Source: Senegalia massiliensis (GTDB taxonomy: Bacteria > Bacillota > Clostridia > Tissierellales > SIT17). From it: a stretch of DNA of 64,000 nt. The position numbers and the translations under genes are program-made. Below are positions 38,758 to 46,108 of the stretch, one piece after another. The stretch is taken from NCBI RefSeq assembly GCF_900626135.1, contig NZ_LR130785.1, forward strand, positions 901,241 through 965,240, read 5' to 3'. Position 1 is the stretch's first letter, and each line of letters starts with the position of its first letter. A model generated the notes under the pieces. That model made no database searches and was not told where the DNA came from. It saw only the letters and a list, made by a program, of their open reading frames with translations.

Positions 38758-39241
38758 AGTAAAAATAGCAGTTATATCTGATAGTCATGGGATGAGTGAT
38801 GAAATTGAAACAATCATAGATATATTAAAGTCTATCAATGATTTAGATACTTTTGTACATTTAGGTGATTTTGCATTAGATGCTGAATATATTAAAGAAC
38901 AAACTAATATAGATTTTATATCAGTTAGAGGGAATTGTGATTTTGAATTACATGAAATAAATGAAGAAGAAATTTTAAACATAAATGATAAAAAAATATT
39001 ATTGACTCATGGACATAAATATAATATAAAGGGTGATCTAAACAATTTGTATTATAGAGCAAAAGAATTACAAGTAGATGCAGTTTTATTTGGGCATATT
39101 CATATGCCTGTTAATATTATTGAAGATGATATTTTATTATTTAACCCTGGAAGTATCTCAGAACCAAGAGGTGGAAGTACTAATAGTTATGGTATATTGA
39201 CTATTGAACATAATATAAAGTCGAATATAGTCGAAATTTAA
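38750..39241 (+). CDS. YfcE/MJ0936-type metallophosphodiesterase
   Basis: 163 residues with the complete calcineurin-like metal motifs: ISDSHG, HLGDF, RGNCD, THGHKY and FGHIHMP. This short form binds two metals and cleaves phosphodiesters such as bis-pNPP in vitro; the natural substrate is unclear. It overlaps rdgB by 8 bases and is the last gene of the rph operon; a weak dyad (AATATGAAAAT / ATTTTTCATATT) follows its stop. Confidence 0.93.
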   Translation: MNKVKIAVISDSHGMSDEIETIIDILKSINDLDTFVHLGDFALDAEYIKEQTNIDFISVRGNCDFELHEINEEEILNINDKKILLTHGHKYNIKGDLNNLYYRAKELQVDAVLFGHIHMPVNIIEDDILLFNPGSISEPRGGSTNSYGILTIEHNIKSNIVEI

Positions 39242-39262
39242 CTAATATGAAAATTTTTCATA

Positions 39263-39291
39263 TTGACTAAGATAATTTTCTGTGGTATACT
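39263..39291 (+). promoter_or_regulatory. tRNA operon promoter
   Basis: TTGACT (39263-39268), a 17-bp spacer and TATACT (39286-39291), 24 bases before the first tRNA gene. Confidence 0.8.
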
Positions 39292-39314
39292 TTTTATTGT
39301 TAAAGAACAATATT

Positions 39315-39391
39315 GCACCTGTAGCTCAGTAGGATAGAGCAATGGACTTCTAATCCATGTGCCGGGGGTTCGAATCCTCCCAGGTGCACCA
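39315..39391 (+). tRNA. tRNA-Arg (anticodon TCT), copy 1
   Basis: 77 bases including encoded CCA. Acceptor GCACCTG/CAGGTGC, D-arm GTAGCTCAGTAGGATAGAGC, anticodon stem-loop ATGGA-CTTCTAA-TCCAT giving TCT (reads AGA), and TTCGAATC T-loop. Confidence 0.97.
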
Positions 39392-39420
39392 TTATTTTTT
39401 AGCTTAATATAATAAAGTAT

Positions 39421-39497
39421 GCACCTGTAGCTCAGTAGGATAGAGCAATGGACTTCTAATCCATGTGCCGGGGGTTCGAATCCTCCCAGGTGCACCA
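39421..39497 (+). tRNA. tRNA-Arg (anticodon TCT), copy 2
   Basis: Base-for-base identical to 39315-39391, 29 bases downstream. This is a tandem duplication of the tRNA for AGA, the codon that dominates arginine usage in this AT-rich genome. Confidence 0.97.
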
Positions 39498-39501
39498 TTG
39501 T

Positions 39502-39527
39502 AAAAGGACTTTTTTAAGTCCTTTTAA
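39502..39527 (+). terminator. Hairpin between tRNA genes
   Basis: AAAAGGACTT pairs with AAGTCCTTTT around a TT loop; probable terminator or processing element after the two tRNA-Arg(TCT) genes. Confidence 0.65.
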
Positions 39528-39535
39528 TTATATAT

Positions 39536-39612
39536 GCGTCCTTAGCTCAGTTGGATAGAGTGGCTGACTTCGAATCAGTTTGTCGCGGGTTCGAATCCTG
39601 CAGGGCGCACCA
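39536..39612 (+). tRNA. tRNA-Arg (anticodon TCG)
   Basis: 77 bases including CCA. Acceptor GCGTCCT/AGGGCGC (one T-G pair), anticodon stem-loop CTGA-CTTCGAA-TCAG giving TCG (reads CGA), TTCGAATC T-loop. Confidence 0.96.
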
Positions 39613-39615
39613 TAT

Positions 39616-39650
39616 AAAAAAACACTTATTCTAATAAGTGTTTTTTTATA
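39616..39650. terminator. Terminator after the tRNA cluster
   Basis: AAAAAAACACTTAT pairs with ATAAGTGTTTTTTT. It also lies just after the minus-strand Spo0E-like gene and probably serves both strands. Confidence 0.88.
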
Positions 39651-39659
39651 TGTATTATG

Positions 39660-39836
39660 TCAATTAATTTTATGTTTTAATTTGTAATATTGATTTAAAG
39701 CTTCGTCTAGTTTCTGACTTGCGGTTACTACTTCAGATGTAGTGATAAAACTATTTTTGTGTATTAATTTATGCATTTGATTTCTAAGTGATGTTATTTT
39801 ACTTTCTACATTTACTAAATTTTCCATACTCACCAT
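39660..39836 (-). CDS. Spo0E-like aspartyl-phosphate phosphatase (small)
   Basis: A minus-strand frame of 58 codons from ATG at 39836 (or 55 from ATG at 39827), stop at 39660-39662. The C-terminal half TASQKLDEALNQYYKLKHKI carries the S-Q-x-L-D signature of Spo0E-family phosphatases; the N-terminal helix is ITSLRNQMHKLI. Spo0E proteins are two-helix hairpins that dephosphorylate Spo0A~P and delay sporulation. A TTGTCT-17-TATAAT promoter lies on the minus strand at 39870-39898. The ribosome site is weak for both ATGs, so the exact start is uncertain. Confidence 0.78.
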   Translation of the reverse strand: MVSMENLVNVESKITSLRNQMHKLIHKNSFITTSEVVTASQKLDEALNQYYKLKHKIN

Positions 39837-39869
39837 ACTTCCATCAAAATATTTTTCCTCACTTTTCCT

Positions 39870-39898
39870 ATTATATTACAAAAAGTTTAAAGAGACAA
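39870..39898 (-). promoter_or_regulatory. Promoter of the Spo0E-like gene
   Basis: On the minus strand: TTGTCT (39893-39898), a 17-bp spacer and TATAAT (39870-39875). Confidence 0.65.
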
Positions 39899-40025
39899 TA
39901 CAAAAAATACAAGTTTAAATATTGAGAAAATTCAATTTAATTAATCTGAAATCCTATTTATTTTAAAATTAATAAAGGATTTTTTAAACATATGTTGAAT
40001 ATATATTTTGGAGGTGAAATTTAAT

Positions 40026-40190
40026 ATGAAGTATAATCAAAATGACCTTGAAGAAATAACAAGAATATTTATTAAATTAGCCGATAAATTATTAAAAGAT
40101 AAAAAAATTGATAAGTATACTTACATAGAAATTACAAAGAGAAAAAAGGAATTTTTAAAATATATTGAAAGTAATAAGAGATTTAATTAA
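40026..40190 (+). CDS. 54-residue hypothetical protein
   Basis: From ATG 40026 with a strong GGAGGTGAA site (an earlier in-frame GAG/ATG region is not needed). The product (start MKYNQNDLEEITRIFIKL) is a highly charged two-helix protein without cysteines or membrane segments. It is divergent from the Spo0E-like gene. I recognise no family. Confidence 0.55.
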   Translation: MKYNQNDLEEITRIFIKLADKLLKDKKIDKYTYIEITKRKKEFLKYIESNKRFN

Positions 40191-40209
40191 ATTTTATGAT
40201 AATAAATAC

Positions 40210-40236
40210 TTACATGTAAATAAAAATTTACATGAA
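40210..40236. promoter_or_regulatory. Candidate activator (enhancer) site for the first sigma-54 promoter
   Basis: Perfect palindrome TTACATGTAA (40210-40219), followed by a related half site TTTACATGAA. It lies about 130 bases upstream of the -24 element, the usual range for a sigma-54 activator. A similar TTAACATGTAA lies near 42650-42660 upstream of the second sigma-54 promoter. Confidence 0.5.
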
Positions 40237-40347
40237 TATTTATATAATTTTAAAGTTGAAAAATTATACAATAATAGTAAATTACATAAACATTAGATGA
40301 ATACTCTATCATACTGAAATAATTAAATAAGATGTGAAATTTTTATA

Positions 40348-40365
40348 TTGGCACACATTTTGCTT
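40348..40365 (+). promoter_or_regulatory. Sigma-54 promoter of the MaoC-hydratase gene
   Basis: TTGGCACACATTTTGCTT: GG at 40350-40351 and GC at 40362-40363, the exact -24/-12 spacing, with the consensus TGGCAC and TTGC elements. Confidence 0.9.
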
Positions 40366-40409
40366 AAACAATTAGTATATTGCTTAATATATTATGAGGA
40401 GTGTGCTAA

Positions 40410-40826
40410 ATGAAGGGTAAAACATTTAATGAATTAGAAATGGGTCAAAAGGCATCATTTCAGAAAACGATTACAGAAACAGATGTATATTTATATGCAG
40501 GTATTACAGGTGATATAAATCCTGCACATATTAATGAAGAGGTATCAAAGGATACTATGTTTAAAGGAAGAATAGCTCATGGTATGCTTACTGCAGGATT
40601 AGTATCTGCAGTGTTAGGCGTACATTTACCAGGGCCAGGAACTATATATTTAGGTCAAGATCTTAAATTCACTGCTCCTGTAAAGTTTGGTGACACTATT
40701 AAAGCAGAAGTGGAAGTATCAGAAAAGTTAGAAGGTAAAAATATAATTAAACTTAAAACTACTTGTACAAACCAAGATGGGGATGTAGTATTAAAAGGAA
40801 CTGCTACTGTAATGCCTCCAAAATAA
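40410..40826 (+). CDS. MaoC-like (R)-specific enoyl-CoA hydratase
   Basis: 138 residues, single hot-dog domain. The catalytic Asp/His signature is seen in YAGITGDINPAHINEE (D-x4-H) followed by GRIAHGMLTAGLVSAVLG and PVKFGDTI. Members hydrate crotonyl-CoA-type enoyl-CoAs to (R)-3-hydroxyacyl-CoA (PhaJ type); crotonobetainyl and other acids are alternatives. It is transcribed from a sigma-54 promoter and ends at a terminator; the activator gene lies directly downstream. The regulon context (GntP permease, CoA-transferase) suggests use of a short hydroxy acid. Confidence 0.88.
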   Translation: MKGKTFNELEMGQKASFQKTITETDVYLYAGITGDINPAHINEEVSKDTMFKGRIAHGMLTAGLVSAVLGVHLPGPGTIYLGQDLKFTAPVKFGDTIKAEVEVSEKLEGKNIIKLKTTCTNQDGDVVLKGTATVMPPK

Positions 40827-40833
40827 TTTTAAC

Positions 40834-40870
40834 AAAAAGCTCTTAGTTTAAACATACTAAGAGCTTTTAA
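40834..40870 (+). terminator. Terminator after the MaoC gene
   Basis: AAAAGCTCTTAGT pairs with ACTAAGAGCTTTT around an eight-base loop. Confidence 0.85.
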
Positions 40871-40932
40871 TTATAATAAAAAATGATATAATAATATTGA
40901 TGGAAATAGAACTTATAGAGGTGATATAAAAG

Positions 40933-42645
40933 TTGAAATTAAAAGATATAGTATTACGCACAGTATTTGAAATTATGGATGAGGCTGTTATTGCTATTGA
41001 TAATAAAGGTAATATAATTTCCATGAACAAAAAAGCAGAACTATATTTAGATTTAACTTATGAAAGTAGTATAGGTGAAAATATTGTAAACATAATAGCG
41101 AATACTAAATTGTTAGATGTTTTAGATAAAGGTGAAAAACAATTAAATGAAGTTTTTAGATTTAATAATAAAGAGTTTTTAGTTAAAAGAATACCAATAA
41201 TAGAAAGTGGTAAATCAATTGCTGCCATTGCAATATTTAAAGATAGAACCGAAGTAAATAAAATGAATGAAAAGATAATGCAAGATGAAGGGTATATAGA
41301 AATATTAGATACACTTTTAAATACAGTAAATGAATGGGCTGTAGTAGTTGATAAAAATGGTATAATTACAATGATGAGTGAGGCATATAAAGAGTTTACA
41401 AATGAGCCAAATGCTGTAGGAAAACATGTAACAGAAGTAATACAGAATACAAGAATGCATATTGTTGCACAGACTGGTGTAAGAGAAGTTGGAGATATAC
41501 AAGAAATTCAAGGAAATAGAATGATTGCTATGAGAGTTCCTATAAAAAAGGATGATAAAATAATAGGTGCTGTTGGCAAGGTAATGTTCAAAGATATAAG
41601 AGATTTCCATACTGTAAAGCAAAAAGTATTAGAACTTGAAAAAGAACTTGAATATTATAAAAATGAAGTAATAGAAGATAGATCTGCTAAGTATACTTTT
41701 AATAGCATAATAGGTAATACTGAAAAAATGAAACAACTAAAGAAAATTGGAGCTAGAGTAGCAAAATCAAAATCAAATGTTATAATTACTGGAGAAAGTG
41801 GAACAGGTAAGGAGCTATTTGCACATTCTATTCATAATGCAAGTAATAGAAAATTAGGTCCGTTTGTAAGATTAAATTGCGCGGCTATTCCTTCTGAACT
41901 TTTAGAGTCAGAATTATTTGGATATGAAGAAGGAGCATTTACTGGCGCAAAAAAAGGTGGTAAGAAAGGTAAATTTGAAATAGCTAATGGTGGAACAATA
42001 CTTTTAGATGAAATTGGAGATATGCCTTTAAATATGCAAGCTAAACTTTTACGTGTTCTTCAAGAAAAGGAATTTGAAAGTGTTGGAGGAAATACAGTAA
42101 AAGGTTTAGATGTTAGAATAATTGCATCTACAAATAAAGATTTAAGAAAACTTGTAGAAGAAAAAAAATTTAGAGAAGATTTTTATTATAGATTAAATGT
42201 AGTAAGATTTGACCTTCCTCCACTAAGGGAGAGAAAAGAAGATATAAGAGAATTAGCAATATCTTTAAAAAATAAATTAACAAGAAAATTAGGTATATAT
42301 GTAGAAGATATATCTAAAAAATCAATAAAATATTTGGAAAATTATAATTGGCCAGGGAATATAAGAGAGTTAGAAAATGTTATAGAAAGGGCTATAAACC
42401 TATTAGATGCAGAGCTTACGATTGAACCACATCATTTACCACAAAGAATAACTAGTAAAAAAAATAAATGTATGTATTCTGGAGATAAAAAATTAAAAAC
42501 AGTATTAGATGATGTGGAAAAAGATATGATTATTGAGTATTTAAAAAGAAATAAAGGCAATAAAAATCAAACATCTAAAGCTTTAGGAATAAGCAGAGTT
42601 AGTCTATATAAAAAATTAGATAAACATGGAATACATGATGTATAA
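40933..42645 (+). CDS. Sigma-54-dependent PAS/AAA+ transcriptional activator
   Basis: 570 residues from TTG 40933 (AGAGGTGAT upstream). Two PAS-like sensor domains (about 7-110 and 115-225), a short coiled-coil linker, an AAA+ domain with GESGTGKE (Walker A), the sigma-54 contact GAFTGA, GGTILLDEIGDMP (Walker B) and NWPGNIREL, and a C-terminal Fis-type helix-turn-helix (NKNQTSKALGISRVSLYKKL). Both sensor domains are cytoplasmic, so it detects an internal metabolite. It very likely activates the two sigma-54 promoters at 40348 and 42828 that flank it. Confidence 0.95.
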   Translation: MKLKDIVLRTVFEIMDEAVIAIDNKGNIISMNKKAELYLDLTYESSIGENIVNIIANTKLLDVLDKGEKQLNEVFRFNNKEFLVKRIPIIESGKSIAAIAIFKDRTEVNKMNEKIMQDEGYIEILDTLLNTVNEWAVVVDKNGIITMMSEAYKEFTNEPNAVGKHVTEVIQNTRMHIVAQTGVREVGDIQEIQGNRMIAMRVPIKKDDKIIGAVGKVMFKDIRDFHTVKQKVLELEKELEYYKNEVIEDRSAKYTFNSIIGNTEKMKQLKKIGARVAKSKSNVIITGESGTGKELFAHSIHNASNRKLGPFVRLNCAAIPSELLESELFGYEEGAFTGAKKGGKKGKFEIANGGTILLDEIGDMPLNMQAKLLRVLQEKEFESVGGNTVKGLDVRIIASTNKDLRKLVEEKKFREDFYYRLNVVRFDLPPLRERKEDIRELAISLKNKLTRKLGIYVEDISKKSIKYLENYNWPGNIRELENVIERAINLLDAELTIEPHHLPQRITSKKNKCMYSGDKKLKTVLDDVEKDMIIEYLKRNKGNKNQTSKALGISRVSLYKKLDKHGIHDV

Positions 42646-42710
42646 AACATTAACATGTAAACATAAATTAACAGATCTTAAATATCACTATATATTAGTA
42701 TATAAAATTT

Positions 42711-42755
42711 AAAAGACCAATTATGTAAATTATAATTTACATAATTGGTCTTTTT
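42711..42755 (+). terminator. Strong terminator after the activator gene
   Basis: AAAGACCAATTATGTAAAT (42712-42730) pairs with ATTTACATAATTGGTCTTT (42735-42753), then TTC. The stretch 42646-42966 otherwise holds only a candidate activator site and a sigma-54 promoter. Confidence 0.9.
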
Positions 42756-42827
42756 CAACACTGAAAAAATATATTATTAAATGCTCTAAATAAGCTAAAT
42801 GCTTAGTAAAAGTGTACATACTTATTA

Positions 42828-42845
42828 TTGGCATATATTTTGCTT
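42828..42845 (+). promoter_or_regulatory. Sigma-54 promoter of the GntP/CoA-transferase operon
   Basis: TTGGCATATATTTTGCTT: GG at 42830-42831, GC at 42842-42843, identical spacing to the promoter at 40348. A candidate activator site TTAACATGTAA lies about 170 bases upstream. Confidence 0.88.
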
Positions 42846-42966
42846 AATAAATAGGTGAAAGAAAATATTATTATATTGCCATAGAAAAGGTTTTCAATTT
42901 TATAAGGAAATATAATGGTAAAGAGCAATTATAATATTTAAACAATAAAAACAAGGAGGTTTTTCA

Positions 42967-44322
42967 ATGTTAGGAGTTATATCAATTATTTTAACGTTAA
43001 TCGCACTTATGTATTTTGCTTATAGGGGTGTCACGGTACTTGTACTAGCACCACTACTTGCTATGTCAGCAGCATTAGTATCAGGAGAAATTCCTGCACT
43101 ATATGCATTATCTGAAATATTTATGCCAGCAGCAGCAGGATATATTAAAGATTATTTTCCAGTATTCTTGGCAGGAGCAATATTTGGAAAATTAATGGGG
43201 GTATCAGGAGCAGCAATAGCTATTGCTGAAAAGATATCTGATGTATTTGGACCAAAGAGAGCAATAGCAGCTATAGTTTTAGCTACAGCATTACTTACTT
43301 ATGGTGGAGTATCACTATTTGTAGTAGTATTTGCAATGTATCCAATAGGGGCTACATTACTTAGAAGAGCAAATATACCTAAAAAATTATTACCAGCAGC
43401 AATAGCTCTTGGTGCTTTTACATTTACAATGACAGCACTTCCAGGTTCTCCTCAGTATTTAAATACTATGCCTACAGTTTATTTTGGAACAACTACATTT
43501 GCAGCACCAATTCTTGGTATTATGGCTTCAGCTATAATGTTCTTTGGTGGAGTATATTATCTTAATAATAGAGCAAACAAGTATATGGCTCAAGGAGAAG
43601 GATATGGGGAACATCCAGATGAAAACTTTAAAGATATGGGAGAAAACGTTCCAGGATTTTGGTTAGCATTTACACCTATTTTAATAGTATTTGCTCTAAA
43701 CTTTGGACTTACAAAATTTTATTTTACTAGAGCTTCAGTAATTGATAAATATAAAGATTTAGGTATAAATGTAAATGGTACATGGCCAGTTGTTATAGGT
43801 CTTGCAGTAGCAGTAGTATTTATAATAATCACTATGAGAAAATACCTTACTGATACAAACAAAATTGTATTTGATGGAGCTGTAGGAGGATTACTTCCAA
43901 TATTTAATACAGCATCAGAAGTTGGATATGGTGGAGTTATTAAATCACTAGCTGCATTTAATACAGTTAAATTAGCAATTGTTGCACTTGCTATACCATC
44001 AGTATTTAAGGTTGCAATATCAACTACATTGCTTGCAGGTATAGTAGGTTCATCTTCAGGTGGTACTGCTATAGCTCTTGAAGTATTATCAGATGAATTT
44101 TTAGCTATGAATATAAATCCACAAGCTATTCATAGAATTATGCTTGTAGCAGCAGGCGGACTTGATACATTCCCGCATTGTGGAGCAGTTATAACTTTAC
44201 TTGCAGTAACACATATGGATCATAAGAGAAGTTACAAACATATTGCAATGGTAACAATGGGGATACCATTAGTTTCAGTTGTAGTAATATCACTTTTCTA
44301 TTTAGCAACTGGAATAGTTTAA
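42967..44322 (+). CDS. GntP family permease
   Basis: 451 residues with about 12-14 membrane helices and GntP-family signatures (AAGYIKDYFPVFLAGAIFGKLM region, TALPGSPQYLNTMP, SSSGGTAIALEVLSDEF and the late HCGAVITLLAVTHM). GntP transporters carry gluconate and short organic acids such as 3-hydroxybutyrate. The neighbouring CoA-transferase, the MaoC hydratase in the same sigma-54 regulon and the family's substrate range suggest a short-chain hydroxy or keto acid. AAGGAGG sets ATG 42967. Confidence 0.9.
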   Translation: MLGVISIILTLIALMYFAYRGVTVLVLAPLLAMSAALVSGEIPALYALSEIFMPAAAGYIKDYFPVFLAGAIFGKLMGVSGAAIAIAEKISDVFGPKRAIAAIVLATALLTYGGVSLFVVVFAMYPIGATLLRRANIPKKLLPAAIALGAFTFTMTALPGSPQYLNTMPTVYFGTTTFAAPILGIMASAIMFFGGVYYLNNRANKYMAQGEGYGEHPDENFKDMGENVPGFWLAFTPILIVFALNFGLTKFYFTRASVIDKYKDLGINVNGTWPVVIGLAVAVVFIIITMRKYLTDTNKIVFDGAVGGLLPIFNTASEVGYGGVIKSLAAFNTVKLAIVALAIPSVFKVAISTTLLAGIVGSSSGGTAIALEVLSDEFLAMNINPQAIHRIMLVAAGGLDTFPHCGAVITLLAVTHMDHKRSYKHIAMVTMGIPLVSVVVISLFYLATGIV

Positions 44323-44357
44323 AATATATGAACCTATAATATTCAGGAGGAATAAAA

Positions 44358-45911
44358 ATGAGTAAAATAATGACAGCTGAAGAGGCTGTACAATTAATAA
44401 AAGATGGAGATACAGTAGCTACAGGCGGTTTTGTAGGTAATATGCATCCAGAAGAAATTACTAAAGCAATTGAAGAATATTTTTTAGATAAGTCTATGCC
44501 AAAGGATTTAACTCTTGTATATGCGGCAGGGCAAGGGGATGGAAAAAATAAAGGACTTAATCATTTTGGACATGAAGGATTACTAAAAAGAGTTATAGGT
44601 GGTCATTGGGGATTAGCTCCTAAAATTGGTAAATTAGCTTTAGACGAAAAAATTGAAGCATACAATTTACCACAAGGTGTAATTTCACATTTATTTAGAG
44701 AAATAGCAGCAGGAAAACCTGGAAGTCTTACAAAGGTTGGACTTAAAACTTTTGCGGATCCTAGAGTAGAAGGTGGAAAATTAAATAATATAACAAAAGA
44801 AGATATAGTTGAAATAGTTAATTTAAGAAATGAAGAATGGATGCTTTATCATGCAATGCCTATAGATGTAGCTATAATAAGAGGAACTTATGCTGATGAA
44901 GATGGAAATTGTTCTTTTGAACGTGAATGTTTAAATCTTGAAATGTTATCTATGGCACAAGCTGCAAAAAATTCTGGTGGTAAAGTTATTCTTCAAGTAG
45001 AAAAAATAGTTGAAAATGGATCATTAGATTATAGCCAAGTTAAAATACCAGGAATATATGTAGATGCAATAGTTGAGGCAAAACAAGAAAATCATATGCA
45101 AACTTTTGCTGAGCAATATAATCCAGCATATTCTCAAGAAATTAGAGTAACTCTTGGAAGTATAAAACCTATGGATTTAGAAATAAGGAAGGTAATAGCT
45201 AGAAGATCAGCAATGGAGCTTGTACCTAATGCTATTACAAACTTAGGAATAGGTATGCCTGAAGGGGTATCAATTGTAGCTAATGAAGAAGGAATAAAGG
45301 GACTTAAACTTACGACAGAAGCTGGAACTATTGGTGGTGTACCAGCAGGTGGAAATAGTTTTGGAGCAGCTACTAATCCAGATGCAATAATAGATCAACC
45401 TTATCAATTTGATTTTTATGATGGTGGAGGACTTGATATTACATTCTTAGGTCTTGCGCAATGTGATAAAGAGGGAAATGTAAATGTATCTAAATTTGGT
45501 CCTAAAATACCAGGTTGTGGAGGATTCGTTAACATATCTCAAAATGCTAAAAAGGTTGTTTATTGTGGAACATTTACAGCTGGAGGATTAAAAGTTGAAA
45601 TAAAGGATGAAAAAATAAATATAATAAAAGAAGGTAAAGTTAAGAAATTCTTAGAAGAAGTAGAACAGATTACATTCTCAGGTGAATATGCTAGAGAAAT
45701 AAATCAACCTGTTATATATATTACAGAAAGAGCAGTATTTGAACTTACTAAAGAAGGCTTTACTCTTACAGAAATAGCACCTGGAGTTGATTTAGAAAAA
45801 GATGTAATTGGTCAAATGGGATTCAAACCAATTATTTCAGACAACTTAAAAATAATGGATATAAGATTATTTAAAGAAGAAAAAATGGGTCTTGAATTAA
45901 AATGTAATTAG
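44358..45911 (+). CDS. Fused alpha/beta CoA-transferase (YdiF type)
   Basis: 517 residues. The N-terminal alpha part has the [17 protein letters not shown] nucleotide loop. The beta part has [14 protein letters not shown], in which the Glu forms the covalent glutamyl-CoA intermediate, and [17 protein letters not shown]. Family I CoA-transferases move CoA between acetyl-CoA or acetoacetyl-CoA and short acids. In operon with the GntP permease (35 bases apart), it would activate the imported acid at no ATP cost. The exact acid is not predictable. Confidence 0.93.
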   Translation: MSKIMTAEEAVQLIKDGDTVATGGFVGNMHPEEITKAIEEYFLDKSMPKDLTLVYAAGQGDGKNKGLNHFGHEGLLKRVIGGHWGLAPKIGKLALDEKIEAYNLPQGVISHLFREIAAGKPGSLTKVGLKTFADPRVEGGKLNNITKEDIVEIVNLRNEEWMLYHAMPIDVAIIRGTYADEDGNCSFERECLNLEMLSMAQAAKNSGGKVILQVEKIVENGSLDYSQVKIPGIYVDAIVEAKQENHMQTFAEQYNPAYSQEIRVTLGSIKPMDLEIRKVIARRSAMELVPNAITNLGIGMPEGVSIVANEEGIKGLKLTTEAGTIGGVPAGGNSFGAATNPDAIIDQPYQFDFYDGGGLDITFLGLAQCDKEGNVNVSKFGPKIPGCGGFVNISQNAKKVVYCGTFTAGGLKVEIKDEKINIIKEGKVKKFLEEVEQITFSGEYAREINQPVIYITERAVFELTKEGFTLTEIAPGVDLEKDVIGQMGFKPIISDNLKIMDIRLFKEEKMGLELKCN

Positions 45912-45916
45912 TTTAT

Positions 45917-45951
45917 AAAAAATCTATGGATAAATTCCATAGATTTTTTTG
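45917..45951 (+). terminator. Terminator after the CoA-transferase
   Basis: AAATCTATGGA pairs with TCCATAGATTT, followed by TTTT. Confidence 0.88.
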
Positions 45952-46108
45952 ATTTTTAAAGTCGAATATTGCCAGGGAAATATAATTTATTTTGTAGAAA
46001 AATAAAAGCATAATAAAAATAGTTAATGAATATAAGATACATAAAAGGGTAAATACTAAGTAGTAATTAAGGAAATTATAGAGATTTATTATAGGAGAGT
46101 GATATATA

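Noticed and set aside
39238-39498. 86-residue minus-strand frame across the tRNA-Arg genes
   Set aside because: It is the well-known artefact from translating the antisense of tRNA genes (contains GAPGRIRTPGTW); the tRNAs explain the sequence.
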